Positions 39,885 through 49,058 are shown, counted from the first letter of the stretch. The stretch: 64,000 nt of DNA from WTAW01 sp964406575 (GCA_964406575.1 CAYOSH010000018.1:1-64000); one strand, 5' to 3'. Program-made: numbers and translations. The notes: generated by a model not told the origin, from the sequence alone.

Positions 39885-41126
39885 ATGAGTGAATTACTCA
39901 ATAACGCGAAAAAAAGAAAAGAACTTCTCAAACACATGATCCTTCAGTTGCATGAAGGCAAAGCCCCTGATGAAGTCAGAACTCAGTTGATCCGCCTTCT
40001 TGGGAAAGTTCCCTATAACGATGTGGTTGAGGTGGAGCAAGAATTGATTTCCGAAGGCCTGCCTCAGGAAGAAGTATTGAAATTGTGTGATATTCACACC
40101 GCTGCCTTGGATGGTGCGATCGACCATACGGGTGCAAAAATTGCGCCTCCCGGACATCCCGTACATACTTTTCAAGAGGAAAACCGTGCCCTGCGGAAAG
40201 AAATCCAATCCTTGAAACGCCTCTACAATGATGTCGCAGACTCACATAAAGAAAAAGGACTCAACTCTTACCTTGATGAAATTCACCGCCATTTTAATGC
40301 GCTGATGGATGTGGAAAAACATTATTTGCGTAAAGAATATCTCCTTTTCCCGTTCTTGGAAAAACATAACATCACGGGACCGCCGACAGTCATGTGGGGG
40401 AAACACGACAAAACCCGAGAACTGTTGAAAGGCGCATTGGAAGCTCTGGGTGCGGTCGGTGAGATCACGCAAGATGAAGCAAAAGCAGTTATCAACCTCG
40501 TGCTCCAGCCAGCCTCCAGGGCTGTCGACGATATGATCGACAAAGAAGAGGAAATTTTATTCCCGATGTGTATGGATACTTTGAATGATAATGAATGGTA
40601 TGAGATCGCGAAACAGAGTATCGAATATGGTTTTTGTCTCTATGACCCAAAAGACACATGGAAGCCAGAGGGAGTAGAGACGGAGGAGGATGGAATTGCG
40701 GGAAAGGGAATAATCCAGCTCCCGAGCGGGAGACTTTCGGTGTCTGAACTTACCGCCGTCTTGAACACGATTCCTTTTGATGTGACTTTTGTGGATAAGG
40801 ACGACAGAGTTCAGTATTTTACACAGGCGAAAGAACGGATATTTGCCCGTAGCCGTGCAATTTTGGGGCGGAAAGTACAGCAATGCCATCCGCCTTCCAG
40901 CGTTCACATCGTCGAGAAGATCCTCGACGATTTCAAATCCGGCAGCCAGGACCATGCTGCGTTCTGGATCAACGTTGGAGAGAGATTCATCCACATCGAG
41001 TACTTTGCTCTGCACGATGATGAAGGGATATACCTCGGAACGCTTGAAGTCAGTCAGGATTTGACAGAGAAAAGAAAATTGGAAGGAGAACAGAGACTCC
41101 TTCAGTATGCCAAGGAAGGCTCATAA
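39885..41126 (+). CDS. DUF438 domain protein with hemerythrin HHE and PAS domains
   Basis: The 413-residue protein has an N-terminal DUF438 helical domain (about 1-75, KELLKHMILQLHEGKAPDEVRTQL), a hemerythrin-like HHE domain (about 115-250, with HRHFNALMDVEKHYLRKE, MWGKHDKTRELL and DMIDKEEEILFPM, supplying His and Glu ligands for a di-iron site) and a PAS domain (about 280-400, NTIPFDVTFVDKDDRVQYF). Family members are linked to oxygen, NO or redox sensing. AGGAGG-like TTGGAGGAAAA supports the start. A truncated DUF1858 gene follows directly, the common partner of this family. Confidence 0.9.
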   Translation: MSELLNNAKKRKELLKHMILQLHEGKAPDEVRTQLIRLLGKVPYNDVVEVEQELISEGLPQEEVLKLCDIHTAALDGAIDHTGAKIAPPGHPVHTFQEENRALRKEIQSLKRLYNDVADSHKEKGLNSYLDEIHRHFNALMDVEKHYLRKEYLLFPFLEKHNITGPPTVMWGKHDKTRELLKGALEALGAVGEITQDEAKAVINLVLQPASRAVDDMIDKEEEILFPMCMDTLNDNEWYEIAKQSIEYGFCLYDPKDTWKPEGVETEEDGIAGKGIIQLPSGRLSVSELTAVLNTIPFDVTFVDKDDRVQYFTQAKERIFARSRAILGRKVQQCHPPSSVHIVEKILDDFKSGSQDHAAFWINVGERFIHIEYFALHDDEGIYLGTLEVSQDLTEKRKLEGEQRLLQYAKEGS

Positions 41127-41127
41127 A

Positions 41128-41274
41128 ATGAGCACATCCCATACAGATTTTCAGATCACACCAGAAACCAAAGTTGGAGCTTTTCTGGATCAATCCCCCC
41201 ATCTTGAGGACATCTTAGTGAGAATGGCTCCCACTTTTAAAAAACTGCGGCACCAGACCCGACATCCCGCTTGA
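41128..41274 (+). pseudogene. DUF1858 domain protein, truncated
   Basis: ATG 41128, one base after the DUF438 stop, opens a 48-codon frame reading TPETKVGAFLDQSPHLEDIL and VRMAPTFKKLR, which is the start of a DUF1858 domain. Instead of the usual continuation (LRNPVLRRTVAK type) it changes to HQTRHPA and stops. The domain lacks about 25 residues, so it is probably a frameshifted or deleted remnant. Too short for usual ORF cut-offs. Confidence 0.65.
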
Positions 41275-41343
41275 CTCGAGTAATAACCAAGTTCATGATA
41301 GGATTATGAGAAATGGAGCCAGAGAGAGGAGGAGGATGTAAAA

Positions 41344-42150
41344 ATGAACTTATCGAAAAAAATAAAAAAAAGTGCAGGGGGTCTTTTCGTTCTTTTTATC
41401 GTTGCTATTGTTGTAGCGTGTAAGACAGATGCTAAGGGCGAGCTTTTGGATATGACTTATGTCTATGATGAAAGCACCATCTACTGGCCGACCGCTAAAG
41501 GATTTGAGCTGAAAAAGATCGCCTGGGAGGTTGGAGAATCCGGATATTGGTATGCCTCCAATGAGTACAGTGCCTCCGAACATGGGGGCACGCACGCAGA
41601 TGCACCCATTCATTTTGCGGAAAATGGACGCACAATGGACCAAATCCCCCTTGAGGAATGGATCGGGCCCGCAGTCAAGATCGATGTCACCGGGAAATGT
41701 ACAAATAATCGGGATTATCTGTTATCTGTGGAGGACATCATAGGCTGGGAGGATCTCCACGGAAAGATACCGGATGGAGCGTGGGTGATTATGTACACGG
41801 GTATCGATACCAAATATTATCCGGACAAGTTAAAAGTTCTTGGAACCGAAAAAACAGGAGAAGCAGCATTGCCCGAGTTGAGTTTTCCCGGATTTTCACC
41901 TGAGTCTGTAGAATTTTTGATAAACAAGACGAATTTTACCGGCATCGCCATCGACACGCCCAGCATCGATTTCGGCAAGTCCAAGGATTTTAAAGTCCAT
42001 CAGGTCTTGTTTGCTGCTGATAAACTGGCTTTAGAGAACATTGCCAATTTGGATGAGCTGCCTGTTGAGGGGGCGACTCTTTATGTAATCCCCATGCTCA
42101 TAAAAGACGGGACAGGTGCGCCCGCTCGAGTGTTTGCGGTTCTTCCTTAG
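41344..42150 (+). CDS. Cyclase-family (kynurenine formamidase-like) lipoprotein
   Basis: The 268-residue product has a lipoprotein-type signal (IVAIVVAC, Cys about 26) and then a cyclase/KynB-like fold. The metal motif HGGTHADAPIHF (about 80-91) matches HxGTHxDxPxHF, and a second region (FTGIAIDTPSIDFG, then HQVLFAAD) supplies the remaining active-site residues. Such enzymes hydrolyse N-formyl or cyclic amides; a membrane-anchored version is less usual. GAGGAGG is upstream of the ATG. Substrate not assigned. Confidence 0.87.
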   Translation: MNLSKKIKKSAGGLFVLFIVAIVVACKTDAKGELLDMTYVYDESTIYWPTAKGFELKKIAWEVGESGYWYASNEYSASEHGGTHADAPIHFAENGRTMDQIPLEEWIGPAVKIDVTGKCTNNRDYLLSVEDIIGWEDLHGKIPDGAWVIMYTGIDTKYYPDKLKVLGTEKTGEAALPELSFPGFSPESVEFLINKTNFTGIAIDTPSIDFGKSKDFKVHQVLFAADKLALENIANLDELPVEGATLYVIPMLIKDGTGAPARVFAVLP

Positions 42151-42209
42151 TATGTTCTGATAGTGTCTTTTATTCAAATTATTTCCTATCTGGTCTTTTA
42201 TTGAATACT

Positions 42210-42362
42210 CCGTTCGAGGAACAAATCCTCCATCGGTCAGCTCGGGGAGCTGACCCTACATCGTTAAAGTGAGCCCGAAAATTCAGAAACCATTTCCCAA
42301 GCGATCGCTCAGAATCGTTGTTTTGCTGAGAATGCAGGGCCCGTTCCCCGAACGACCCGTTT
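42210..42362. repeat. Cluster of family A palindromic repeats
   Basis: CGTTCGAGGAACAAATCCTC (42211-42230, decayed), the perfect palindrome GGTCAGCTC-GGGG-GAGCTGACC followed by CTACA (42235-42260), and GCCCGTTCCCCGAACGACCC (42339-42358) fill the space between two convergent genes. They differ in the arm bases but keep the central TTCCCCGAA/CTCGGGGAG core and compensating arms. Confidence 0.7.
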
Positions 42363-42411
42363 AGGTAAAGATCCCAAGATTTTATAAAAACTGGGTCTTT
42401 TTTTTCCGAGA

Positions 42412-42894
42412 TTACCTGATAGACGTTACCAGCCAAAGCAAGAATATGATGATCCCCACGAGGACCCAACTTCCTCCAAATCCAATGATGTCCATTCGGG
42501 TCGGCTTTTCGATCTCCCAATTCGAGTTGGGAAAGCACATGTGTTTTTTGAAACGATCTGGATCCTGGAATGATCTTTTGAGTTCTTTTTCTTCTTCCTC
42601 GGGAGTCTTTTGGACGGGAGTGTGCAGTTTTGCATAAAACCTATCCAGATGTTCCTTGCGCGCCGGTTTGGTCACAAAAGAAACAAGAAAGAGAAGCACA
42701 AAGGGGAACAGTGCATCGAAGAAGAATCGGGTGGCCACCAGTTGGGCTTTGCTGAAGCCCAAAAAATCGATGCCAAACCAGCTGAGCATCCAGAGCTCTG
42801 CATGAAATCTCCCCAAACCGATTTTGGCTGAATCTGGATCCGCAGGATCTGTTCTGGCGACCCTGTCGAAGAAGATTCCGGTCGGCGGGATCAC
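42412..42894 (-). pseudogene. C-terminal part of a sodium:solute symporter, separated by a frameshift
   Basis: The 160-residue frame (GTG 42894) begins VIPPTGIFFDRVARTDPADP and contains two hydrophobic segments (about 56-73 and 137-156) with a charged middle (TPEEEEKELKRSF). This composition is the long C-terminal tail of large SSS symporters. It starts inside the stop of the preceding symporter frame (ATGTGA). The frame is open upstream (IEKQHVIPPTG), so a single-base shift near 42905-42915 would join both into one protein of about 700 residues. It could also be translated separately by coupling. Confidence 0.65.
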
Positions 42895-44519
42895 ATGCTG
42901 TTTCTCGATCCTTTGGCCCAGACGGTTGGCTCTACCGTTTTCACATCCTCTATCAAGGCGCTTGTAGTTATCGTTACAGTTTTCGCTGTTGTTTCCATCA
43001 AAAAGGCATCTTTGGTTTTAGCCCAGTCCAGTGCCGTGAAAATGTTCGGGATGAGAGCGTAGATGAGGAGACAAAGTGCGACCTGGACGACAACAGCCCA
43101 TTTGGTGAGCCTGCGCCACATGAATCCCAGCCAGATCGAAGCCCCAAAAATTGCCGGAATGGAGATGATATACTTGAATAGCTCCAGGAGGTTATTGATA
43201 AAGAGCGCCACGCCGATCCCTCCGAGGAGGGTTACGGCGATAACGATTCGTCCGATGATCAAATAGTGTTTTTCTGATTTTTTGGGCCGATACGGTGCAT
43301 AGAGATTGTTGATGAATAGAGCCGAATAGGACACAGCGCTGGCGTCCAGTGTGGACATGTTGGCCGCGAGAATTCCGACGAGCATCAACCCGATGGCTCC
43401 AGGAATGAGAAGGTCTTTGGTCATAAATCCCCAGATGAGGTCCGGATCATGGAGCAGTCCGGCATAGAGGCCGATGGCGATGAGTCCTGCGAGGGCCCAA
43501 AAGATCATGATGAAACGTTTGAAGAACATCCCGACGATTATGCCGAACCGAGCGGTCATCTCGTCTCTGGCCGAGCCGGCCGTTTGCATCCCTGGTGCAA
43601 CGGCAATGATCGAGACAAGGTTGGCCAGCACCATGGCCAATATTGTGTACCAGGCGTATTCACTCATGGTGACCGACCCGAACAGCTCAAACATATAATC
43701 CGGCACTGTTGCATGAAGGCCGGTGAATCCGCCAATTTTGGATAGACCAAGGGGAATGAGAATAAGGGAGAAAATGATAATAAACACCCCCTGGATGATA
43801 TCTGTGATGGCTGCGGCACGAAATCCACCCATCATGGTGTAGATGCCGACGATGATGGCGTAGATGAAGTAAAAAAGGACGGGATTGGTGTAAGAAATGA
43901 ATGAATGGAGTTCGCCCCGTTTGTTTTTTTCGTCCAACTCTCGATATTTTGCATCTTCTTCATCACTCAGCCCTGTATCCAATCGGGATTTGAGCGCCTG
44001 ATATTCTCTGAACTGTTCCACACTGATGCGTTCTTTGTAAGTCATTTGTTCTGAGGGCTTGGGCGTCATGGCCATCATGGTTTTTGCAGCCACCATGTAA
44101 CCAACACCTCCGCCCAGGATAGACATCAGAAGGGTGAAGATGGCATAACTCGCACCCAATGACTTGCAGTTGAATCGCTCGGTAAAGTAATCCCCGATGG
44201 TCGTCAGGCGAATGCGGCGGAAGAAAAATGTGGAGAACCAATAAAATGGCGTGAGAAAAAGGACAAGGAATTGGATCCACATACCGCCGATACCCTGGCG
44301 GTAGATCTCCCGCGAAACAGCGACAGCTTGGTCTGCGTTTGTGGAACAGCCAAAATTCAGGAAGAACTGGGTGGTTTTCCCCAACTTGCGGCCGGCGAGA
44401 AAAAAATCGCCGGTGTCTTTTGTCTTCCGTCCGGCCCATCGACCGAGCCACAAGATGATACCGATATAGAGGATGATGATCGCCGCATCCAGAATGTGCA
44501 GTCCCCATATGTGCATCAC
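42891..44519 (-). CDS. Sodium:solute symporter (SSS family), main part
   Basis: The 542-residue product has about 13 hydrophobic segments and the SSS start RKTKDTGDFFLAGRKLGK (about 30-47), NFGCSTNADQAVAVSREIYRQG, and a later IIGVYTMMGGFRAAAITDIIQG (about 218-240) typical of the family. A hydrophilic insert (about 155-205, SEQMTYKERISVEQFREYQA) is unusual. The last residues (AKGSRNSM) appear out of frame relative to the natural tail encoded by the next frame. It is divergent from an HpcH/HpaI aldolase and glycosidase gene, suggesting uptake of a sugar acid or glycoside, by inference. Confidence 0.85.
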   Translation of the reverse strand: MMHIWGLHILDAAIIILYIGIILWLGRWAGRKTKDTGDFFLAGRKLGKTTQFFLNFGCSTNADQAVAVSREIYRQGIGGMWIQFLVLFLTPFYWFSTFFFRRIRLTTIGDYFTERFNCKSLGASYAIFTLLMSILGGGVGYMVAAKTMMAMTPKPSEQMTYKERISVEQFREYQALKSRLDTGLSDEEDAKYRELDEKNKRGELHSFISYTNPVLFYFIYAIIVGIYTMMGGFRAAAITDIIQGVFIIIFSLILIPLGLSKIGGFTGLHATVPDYMFELFGSVTMSEYAWYTILAMVLANLVSIIAVAPGMQTAGSARDEMTARFGIIVGMFFKRFIMIFWALAGLIAIGLYAGLLHDPDLIWGFMTKDLLIPGAIGLMLVGILAANMSTLDASAVSYSALFINNLYAPYRPKKSEKHYLIIGRIVIAVTLLGGIGVALFINNLLELFKYIISIPAIFGASIWLGFMWRRLTKWAVVVQVALCLLIYALIPNIFTALDWAKTKDAFLMETTAKTVTITTSALIEDVKTVEPTVWAKGSRNSM

Positions 44520-44570
44520 GAGCCTTTCCCGTCTTTAGTTTTTACAGAGCAGACTCCGGAATGTCAATTA

Positions 44571-44593
44571 AAAAGGGGACTGTCACCTTTTTT
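44571..44593. repeat. Palindromic repeat, family B copy 3
   Basis: AAAAGGGGACTGTCACCTTT then TTTG is identical to the copy at 38283 over about 21 bases. Here it lies between two divergent genes, where a terminator is not expected; this favours a mobile or dispersed repeat. Confidence 0.7.
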
Positions 44594-44672
44594 GTCCTCA
44601 TTTGCTTGGTTTTTGGGTGCAGGTATTATATAAATACTTTCTGCTCCTGCAATTGCAATATATTAGGAGGAC

Positions 44673-45425
44673 ATGTTGAAACATTCATTTAAACGGAGAC
44701 TCAAACAGGGGGATCTTCTCATCGGCACGTTCATGACTTTGCCCTCGCCTGAGATCGCAGAGATAATCGCCGAGGTCGGGTTTGACTGGCTTTTTGTGGA
44801 CATGGAGCACACAACCCTCGATGTGAAAGATGTTCAACGCATACTCCAGGCAGTGGAAGGTAAATGTGCCTGTATCGTCCGTGTTCCCAACAAAGACGAG
44901 GCATGGCTGAAAAAAGTGCTCGATGCAGGTGCGGATGGTGTCATCGTCCCTCACGTCAACACTGCGGATGAGGTGCGATCCATCGTTCGGACATGTCTGT
45001 ATCCTCCAGAGGGCTCGCGAAGTGTGGGACTCTCACGCGCGCAAAAATACGGCCTTCGATTCGATGAATACGTACAAAAGGCCAATCGGAATATTGCCAT
45101 CATTCCTCAGGTCGAACACATCGAGGGCGTGCAAAACATCGAAGAGATCGTAAAGGTCCCGGGGATATCAGCCATATTTATCGGCCCTTACGATCTTTCC
45201 GGGAGTTTGGGAAAACTCGGAGAGACCAAAGACCCAGAAGTCCAAAAATGTATAGCAAAAATCAAGGATGTCTGTTCAGAAGCCGGATTGCCTGTGGGTA
45301 TTTTTGGCATGGATGCGGATTCTGTGTCTCCATACATAAAGAAGGGCTACACATTGATCACTGCTGGCATGGATATCCTTTTTCTCGGGGAATCGGCAAA
45401 AAAAAGTCTCCAAAAACTTCGATAG
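44673..45425 (+). CDS. HpcH/HpaI aldolase family protein
   Basis: The 250-residue protein is a class II, metal-dependent pyruvate aldolase: IGTFMTLPSPEIAEIIAEVG, FVDMEHTTLD (the H is the catalytic base, about 48), ADGVIVPHVNTADEV, PPEGSRSVG, PQVEHIEGVQNIEEI with the metal-binding glutamate (about 148), and FIGPYDLSGSLG with the metal-binding aspartate (about 174). It should cleave 2-keto-3-deoxy sugar acids to pyruvate plus an aldehyde. TTAGGAGGACATG puts the ribosome site very close to ATG; the TTG one codon later is better spaced. A glycosidase-like gene follows. Confidence 0.92.
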   Translation: MLKHSFKRRLKQGDLLIGTFMTLPSPEIAEIIAEVGFDWLFVDMEHTTLDVKDVQRILQAVEGKCACIVRVPNKDEAWLKKVLDAGADGVIVPHVNTADEVRSIVRTCLYPPEGSRSVGLSRAQKYGLRFDEYVQKANRNIAIIPQVEHIEGVQNIEEIVKVPGISAIFIGPYDLSGSLGKLGETKDPEVQKCIAKIKDVCSEAGLPVGIFGMDADSVSPYIKKGYTLITAGMDILFLGESAKKSLQKLR

Positions 45426-45470
45426 CCCGTGCGTTTGCTCCTCTTACTGTTGAGGATTGTTCAAAATTGA

Positions 45471-47123
45471 ATGAAAATCGGCCAAAATTTGGTTTACAAT
45501 AATCCATGGAAATCCGACATGGAGATATCCGAACCAATGGATGAAAAAACATTTATAAAAACAGGAAATGCCGCTTTTGATGATCTCATTCCACAGATCA
45601 AGGCTTTTTTGATGTCGAACTCCCTCGATGTGGTCATCGATGGGAAAAGCATTCGAGGTTACCGTTCTTCAGATGCAAAATCGATCTGGATCAGGGATTA
45701 TAGCGATATCCTCCGCGGCGTAAAGTACTTTGAAAAAGACCTTAAAAGCACAGTCGAACATTTTGCCGAGACTCAAGCTGTCAACGGCAGGATATTTGAT
45801 TATTTCACCACGTTTCCCGAAAAGCTGCCCTGCGAGAAGGAGAACTGGACCAAATATGTCCGCGTTCCTGTTGAGGCTGATGTGGAGTATCGTTTTGTCA
45901 AGGCCGCTTATCTGGCCTGGCAGGCCACCGGCGATGATCCCTGGATCCAGGATCTGCTTCCGCATATGGAACGAGCCCTCCATTATGTGCTCTCCCATCC
46001 CTGGCGCTGGGATGAGTCCACTGGCCTTGTGAAGAGAGCCTACACCATCGACACCTGGGATTTTGCCTATACCGCCGGGAAACATGACTGGCTTCAGTTC
46101 CAGATTACAGACGATACCTACTGGGGGATCATGCACGGTGACAACAGCGGATACTATGAGGCTTTTCATCTTATCGCGCGGATCTACGATCATTTTCAAA
46201 AAGAGGACATCGCACGTATCTGGAACGCCCGGGCCGAAGAATTGCGCACAAACATGAACAGGGTCTGTTGGAACGGGGCGTTTTACTGGCATTTTATGAA
46301 ATTGTCATCCGTCCACATCCCTGGTGTGGACGAATCCGCTCAGCTCAGCCTCAGCAATCCGATGGATATCAACCGGGGAGTGCCCTCTCCACTCATGGCT
46401 CAATCGATCCTCCAAGAATACATCAAGCGGCGCAAAGACACAGATGCCTTTGCCGAATGGTTTTCTATCGATCCCCCCTTTCCCGCAGGCATTTTTGGGG
46501 ATGAAAAACTCAAGCAAGGAGCGTATGTCAACGGAGGAATCATGCCACTGGTGGGTGGCGAATTAGCCAAAGCCGCTTTTGCCACCGGCTTTGAGGACTA
46601 TGGCGTGGATATTCTGCTGCGTTATGTACAGATGATATCCGAGTCTAAGGCCACCTATCTCTGGTATTTTCCCGATGGGCGCCCCTGTGCAGCCGAAGAG
46701 AGCACCAGCCCGGAAGTATCACCCACTGATGGTTGGGGCTCGAGTGCGATGCTCTATGCTCTGATCGAAGGAATGGCCGGCATCGAAGACCGCAAAAAAC
46801 TCTTCAAGAAATGTCACATTGGCCCTTGCTGGCTTGCCGCAGGCATCAACGAAGCTGAAGTTCATGTGTCGTATGAGAGCTCAGGTGCTCAGATCAGCTA
46901 TTCCATCAGTTATGATAAAGACAGCGTTCATCTGCGTATTCAAGGAGCAGAATCCGATTGTCAGTTTCATATTCTTCTTCCGGAGAAATTGATGGCCGCA
47001 TCTGTTTCTGTTGACGGACAAATTGTCCCGTTCTCCAATCAAAAGATTCGCCACAGCAACTATGTTGACTTTCAACACAAGATCGATGGGAATGTACCTG
47101 TGATCATCCACTTGGAAGAGTAA
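45471..47123 (+). CDS. Six-hairpin (alpha/alpha)6 glycosidase-like protein
   Basis: The 550-residue product (first ATG 45471; ATG 45519 or 45537 are plausible too, as no good ribosome site precedes the first) has an (alpha/alpha)6 toroid from about 30 to 450 with conserved acidic and aromatic spots: SIWIRDYSDIL, YTIDTWDFAYT, GIMHGDNSGYYEA, and a C-terminal beta domain. This is the layout of glycogen-debranching, trehalase and rhamnosidase-like hydrolases. No signal peptide, so it is cytoplasmic. It follows the HpcH/HpaI aldolase gene by 46 bp, suggesting catabolism of an imported glycoside. Exact family not assigned. Confidence 0.8.
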   Translation: MKIGQNLVYNNPWKSDMEISEPMDEKTFIKTGNAAFDDLIPQIKAFLMSNSLDVVIDGKSIRGYRSSDAKSIWIRDYSDILRGVKYFEKDLKSTVEHFAETQAVNGRIFDYFTTFPEKLPCEKENWTKYVRVPVEADVEYRFVKAAYLAWQATGDDPWIQDLLPHMERALHYVLSHPWRWDESTGLVKRAYTIDTWDFAYTAGKHDWLQFQITDDTYWGIMHGDNSGYYEAFHLIARIYDHFQKEDIARIWNARAEELRTNMNRVCWNGAFYWHFMKLSSVHIPGVDESAQLSLSNPMDINRGVPSPLMAQSILQEYIKRRKDTDAFAEWFSIDPPFPAGIFGDEKLKQGAYVNGGIMPLVGGELAKAAFATGFEDYGVDILLRYVQMISESKATYLWYFPDGRPCAAEESTSPEVSPTDGWGSSAMLYALIEGMAGIEDRKKLFKKCHIGPCWLAAGINEAEVHVSYESSGAQISYSISYDKDSVHLRIQGAESDCQFHILLPEKLMAASVSVDGQIVPFSNQKIRHSNYVDFQHKIDGNVPVIIHLEE

Positions 47124-47153
47124 TTAAGCCAAACTTGGATGAAGGAGGGATCT

Positions 47154-47657
47154 ATGAAAATGAGATGGCACGCGATCATTTTTGTTTTATTCTTGTGTAT
47201 GTTCTTCCTCACTGTTAACTGCCAGAACAAAGGAAAAAAGGAGGAGATGTACACGCAAAGAGTCAGCGACCTCAGCGAGGTCATCCTCACCCAGTCATCG
47301 GCCTGCCTCAGCCAATCCAAGGCCTACACCGCAGTCTGGGAATACGCAAAGGCCACGGGTGTCGATTTCGATACTGCGGCAAGAGACATTCTGGGGCCTG
47401 AGAGAGTGAAGGCCCTGGACCGGTTCGCTCAAAACAAAATGATGATCTTAGATTTCCTGGAGAAAATCAAAAATCCCCCTGAGAGATACCGGTCTTCGCA
47501 TGAGAAACTTCTTGAAATGGTTGACCTTTACATTTTGCTTAACGATATGGCCGTGAAACCTACCGGATCTCAAGAAGAGTACGAGGCATCTGTTTACAAA
47601 CTGTATGATACGCTTTTGAAGAAAGCGGGTGAAGTAAACACATTGCTCGGGAGGTAA
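47154..47657 (+). CDS. Small lipoprotein of unknown function
   Basis: From ATG 47154 (GAAGGAGGGATCT upstream) the product is 167 residues with a lipoprotein-like signal ending FLTVNC, then an all-helical domain (about 30-165), probably a helical bundle with heptad-like spacing. The frame is open five codons further upstream, without a better ribosome site. It is 30 bp after the glycosidase gene. No family recognised. Confidence 0.7.
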   Translation: MKMRWHAIIFVLFLCMFFLTVNCQNKGKKEEMYTQRVSDLSEVILTQSSACLSQSKAYTAVWEYAKATGVDFDTAARDILGPERVKALDRFAQNKMMILDFLEKIKNPPERYRSSHEKLLEMVDLYILLNDMAVKPTGSQEEYEASVYKLYDTLLKKAGEVNTLLGR

Positions 47658-47736
47658 TTCTATTTTTAGAGATTGTTTAAAATCAAGCCTGAATAAGCTA
47701 CAGTTGTGTTCCTAGGACACGAATTTGGAGATTATG

Positions 47737-48228
47737 ATGGATGAGCAAAAAGTCTATGAGACCTTAGAGGAACTCGAAATTGCCTATACGAAGCACAAGC
47801 ACCCGCCGGTCTATACTGTGGAGGAGGCTGAACAACACTGGGAAAATATCACGGGCGTGCATTGCAAGAATTTATTCCTCCGCAACAAAAAAGGAAAGAA
47901 TCACTATCTTGTTGTTGTTGAAAGCACAAAAAGAGTGGATCTTAAATCGCTTACGAGACGGATTGGAGAGGACCGGTTGAGCTTTGCCTCGCCAGAACGT
48001 TTGATGCGATATCTCGGGCTTGAGCCTGGGGCTGTCTCTCCTTTCGGATTGATCAACGACCTGGAGAAAGCGGTGTTGGTTATTGTTGACCAGGATTTGA
48101 AAGAGGCCACCCTTGTCAATTTTCATCCCAATGTCAACACAGCGACCGTGGGGATTTCATTTGCGGATTTCCAAAAGTTTCTCGCCCACTGCGGCAACTC
48201 AATCCGGTATCTTTACTTTGAGTCGTGA
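47737..48228 (+). CDS. Prolyl-tRNA editing protein, YbaK/ProX-type deacylase
   Basis: The protein (163 residues from ATG 47737) has the YbaK/ProRS-editing domain: KHKHPPVYTVEEAEQHW, GVHCKNLFLRNKKGKNHYLVVV with the catalytic lysine region, LKSLTRRIGEDRLSFASPERLMRYLG, PGAVSPFGLINDLEKAVLVIVD and FHPNVNTATVGISFADFQKF. This order matches stand-alone ProX/PrdX proteins that hydrolyse mischarged alanyl-tRNA(Pro). The frame is open to a TTG at 47725, but TTGGAG just there serves better as ribosome site for ATG 47734 or 47737. Confidence 0.9.
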   Translation: MDEQKVYETLEELEIAYTKHKHPPVYTVEEAEQHWENITGVHCKNLFLRNKKGKNHYLVVVESTKRVDLKSLTRRIGEDRLSFASPERLMRYLGLEPGAVSPFGLINDLEKAVLVIVDQDLKEATLVNFHPNVNTATVGISFADFQKFLAHCGNSIRYLYFES

Positions 48229-48272
48229 CATAGACTCCGAAGAAAGAACAAAAGGCGTTTCTCCTATTCACC

Positions 48273-49058
48273 GTGTTCTTCACAATTAGCACGATGAACG
48301 AATCGCAATTCTTCAATTTTCTGCTTTATCTATTTGGGGGGATGGCTGCGGTCGTGTTCATCCTTCTCTTTTTTGTAAGCGCTCCTTACGGGCGGCATTC
48401 CCGACCCGGACGGGGGGCTCGCATCTCCAACAGATTGGGCTGGCTCCTGATGGAGGCCCCGGCCGCGATACTTTTCTTTGCCTATTTTCTTTTGAGCGAT
48501 CGCAAGACAGATCTCGTCCCCATTTTTTTCCTCATTTTATGGCAGAGCCATTATCTGTATCGCGCATTCGTTTATCCTTTCACGCTTCAGAAAAAAAGAT
48601 CCATGACGCTGACAGTTGTCCTTTTTGCGCTGATTTTTAATATCTTCAATACCTATATCCAGGCGCGGTGGATCTTCAGCCTTTCTCCTGAGATGGCATA
48701 CACAATCGACTGGTTCAAAGACTTCCGCTTTATCATTGGCGCCATGATGTTCTATGGCGGCTATGCCCTCAATTGGTATGCAGACAGGCTGCTCCGACTT
48801 TTACGCCAACCCGGCGGAGCCGAATACACAATCCCGAAAAAAGGACTTTTTCGTCTTGTTTCTTGTCCAAATTATCTGGGTGAGATCATCCAGTGGTTCG
48901 GTTGGGCCATCGCTCTTTGGGCAATTCCGGGCCTGATATTTGCTCTCTGGACTGTGGCCAATCTTTTGCCGAGAGCTCGCTCCCACCATCTGTGGTACAG
49001 AGACACTTTTCCGGATTATCCTCGGGAGCGGAAAGCGCTCATTCCTTATATATATTAA
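48273..49058 (+). CDS. Steroid 5-alpha-reductase / isoprenylcysteine methyltransferase-like membrane protein
   Basis: The 261-residue product has six or seven hydrophobic segments and the C-terminal signature of the 3-oxo-5-alpha-steroid 4-dehydrogenase family: FLVSCPNYLGEI-like RLVSCPNYLGEIIQWFGWAIAL (about 190-211) and HHLWYRDTFPDYPRERKALIPYIY at the end, which bind NADPH. The bacterial members act on unsaturated lipids or steroids of unknown identity. The start may be GTG 48273 or ATG 48294. The gene is 44 bp after the prolyl-tRNA editing gene. Confidence 0.87.
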   Translation: MFFTISTMNESQFFNFLLYLFGGMAAVVFILLFFVSAPYGRHSRPGRGARISNRLGWLLMEAPAAILFFAYFLLSDRKTDLVPIFFLILWQSHYLYRAFVYPFTLQKKRSMTLTVVLFALIFNIFNTYIQARWIFSLSPEMAYTIDWFKDFRFIIGAMMFYGGYALNWYADRLLRLLRQPGGAEYTIPKKGLFRLVSCPNYLGEIIQWFGWAIALWAIPGLIFALWTVANLLPRARSHHLWYRDTFPDYPRERKALIPYIY

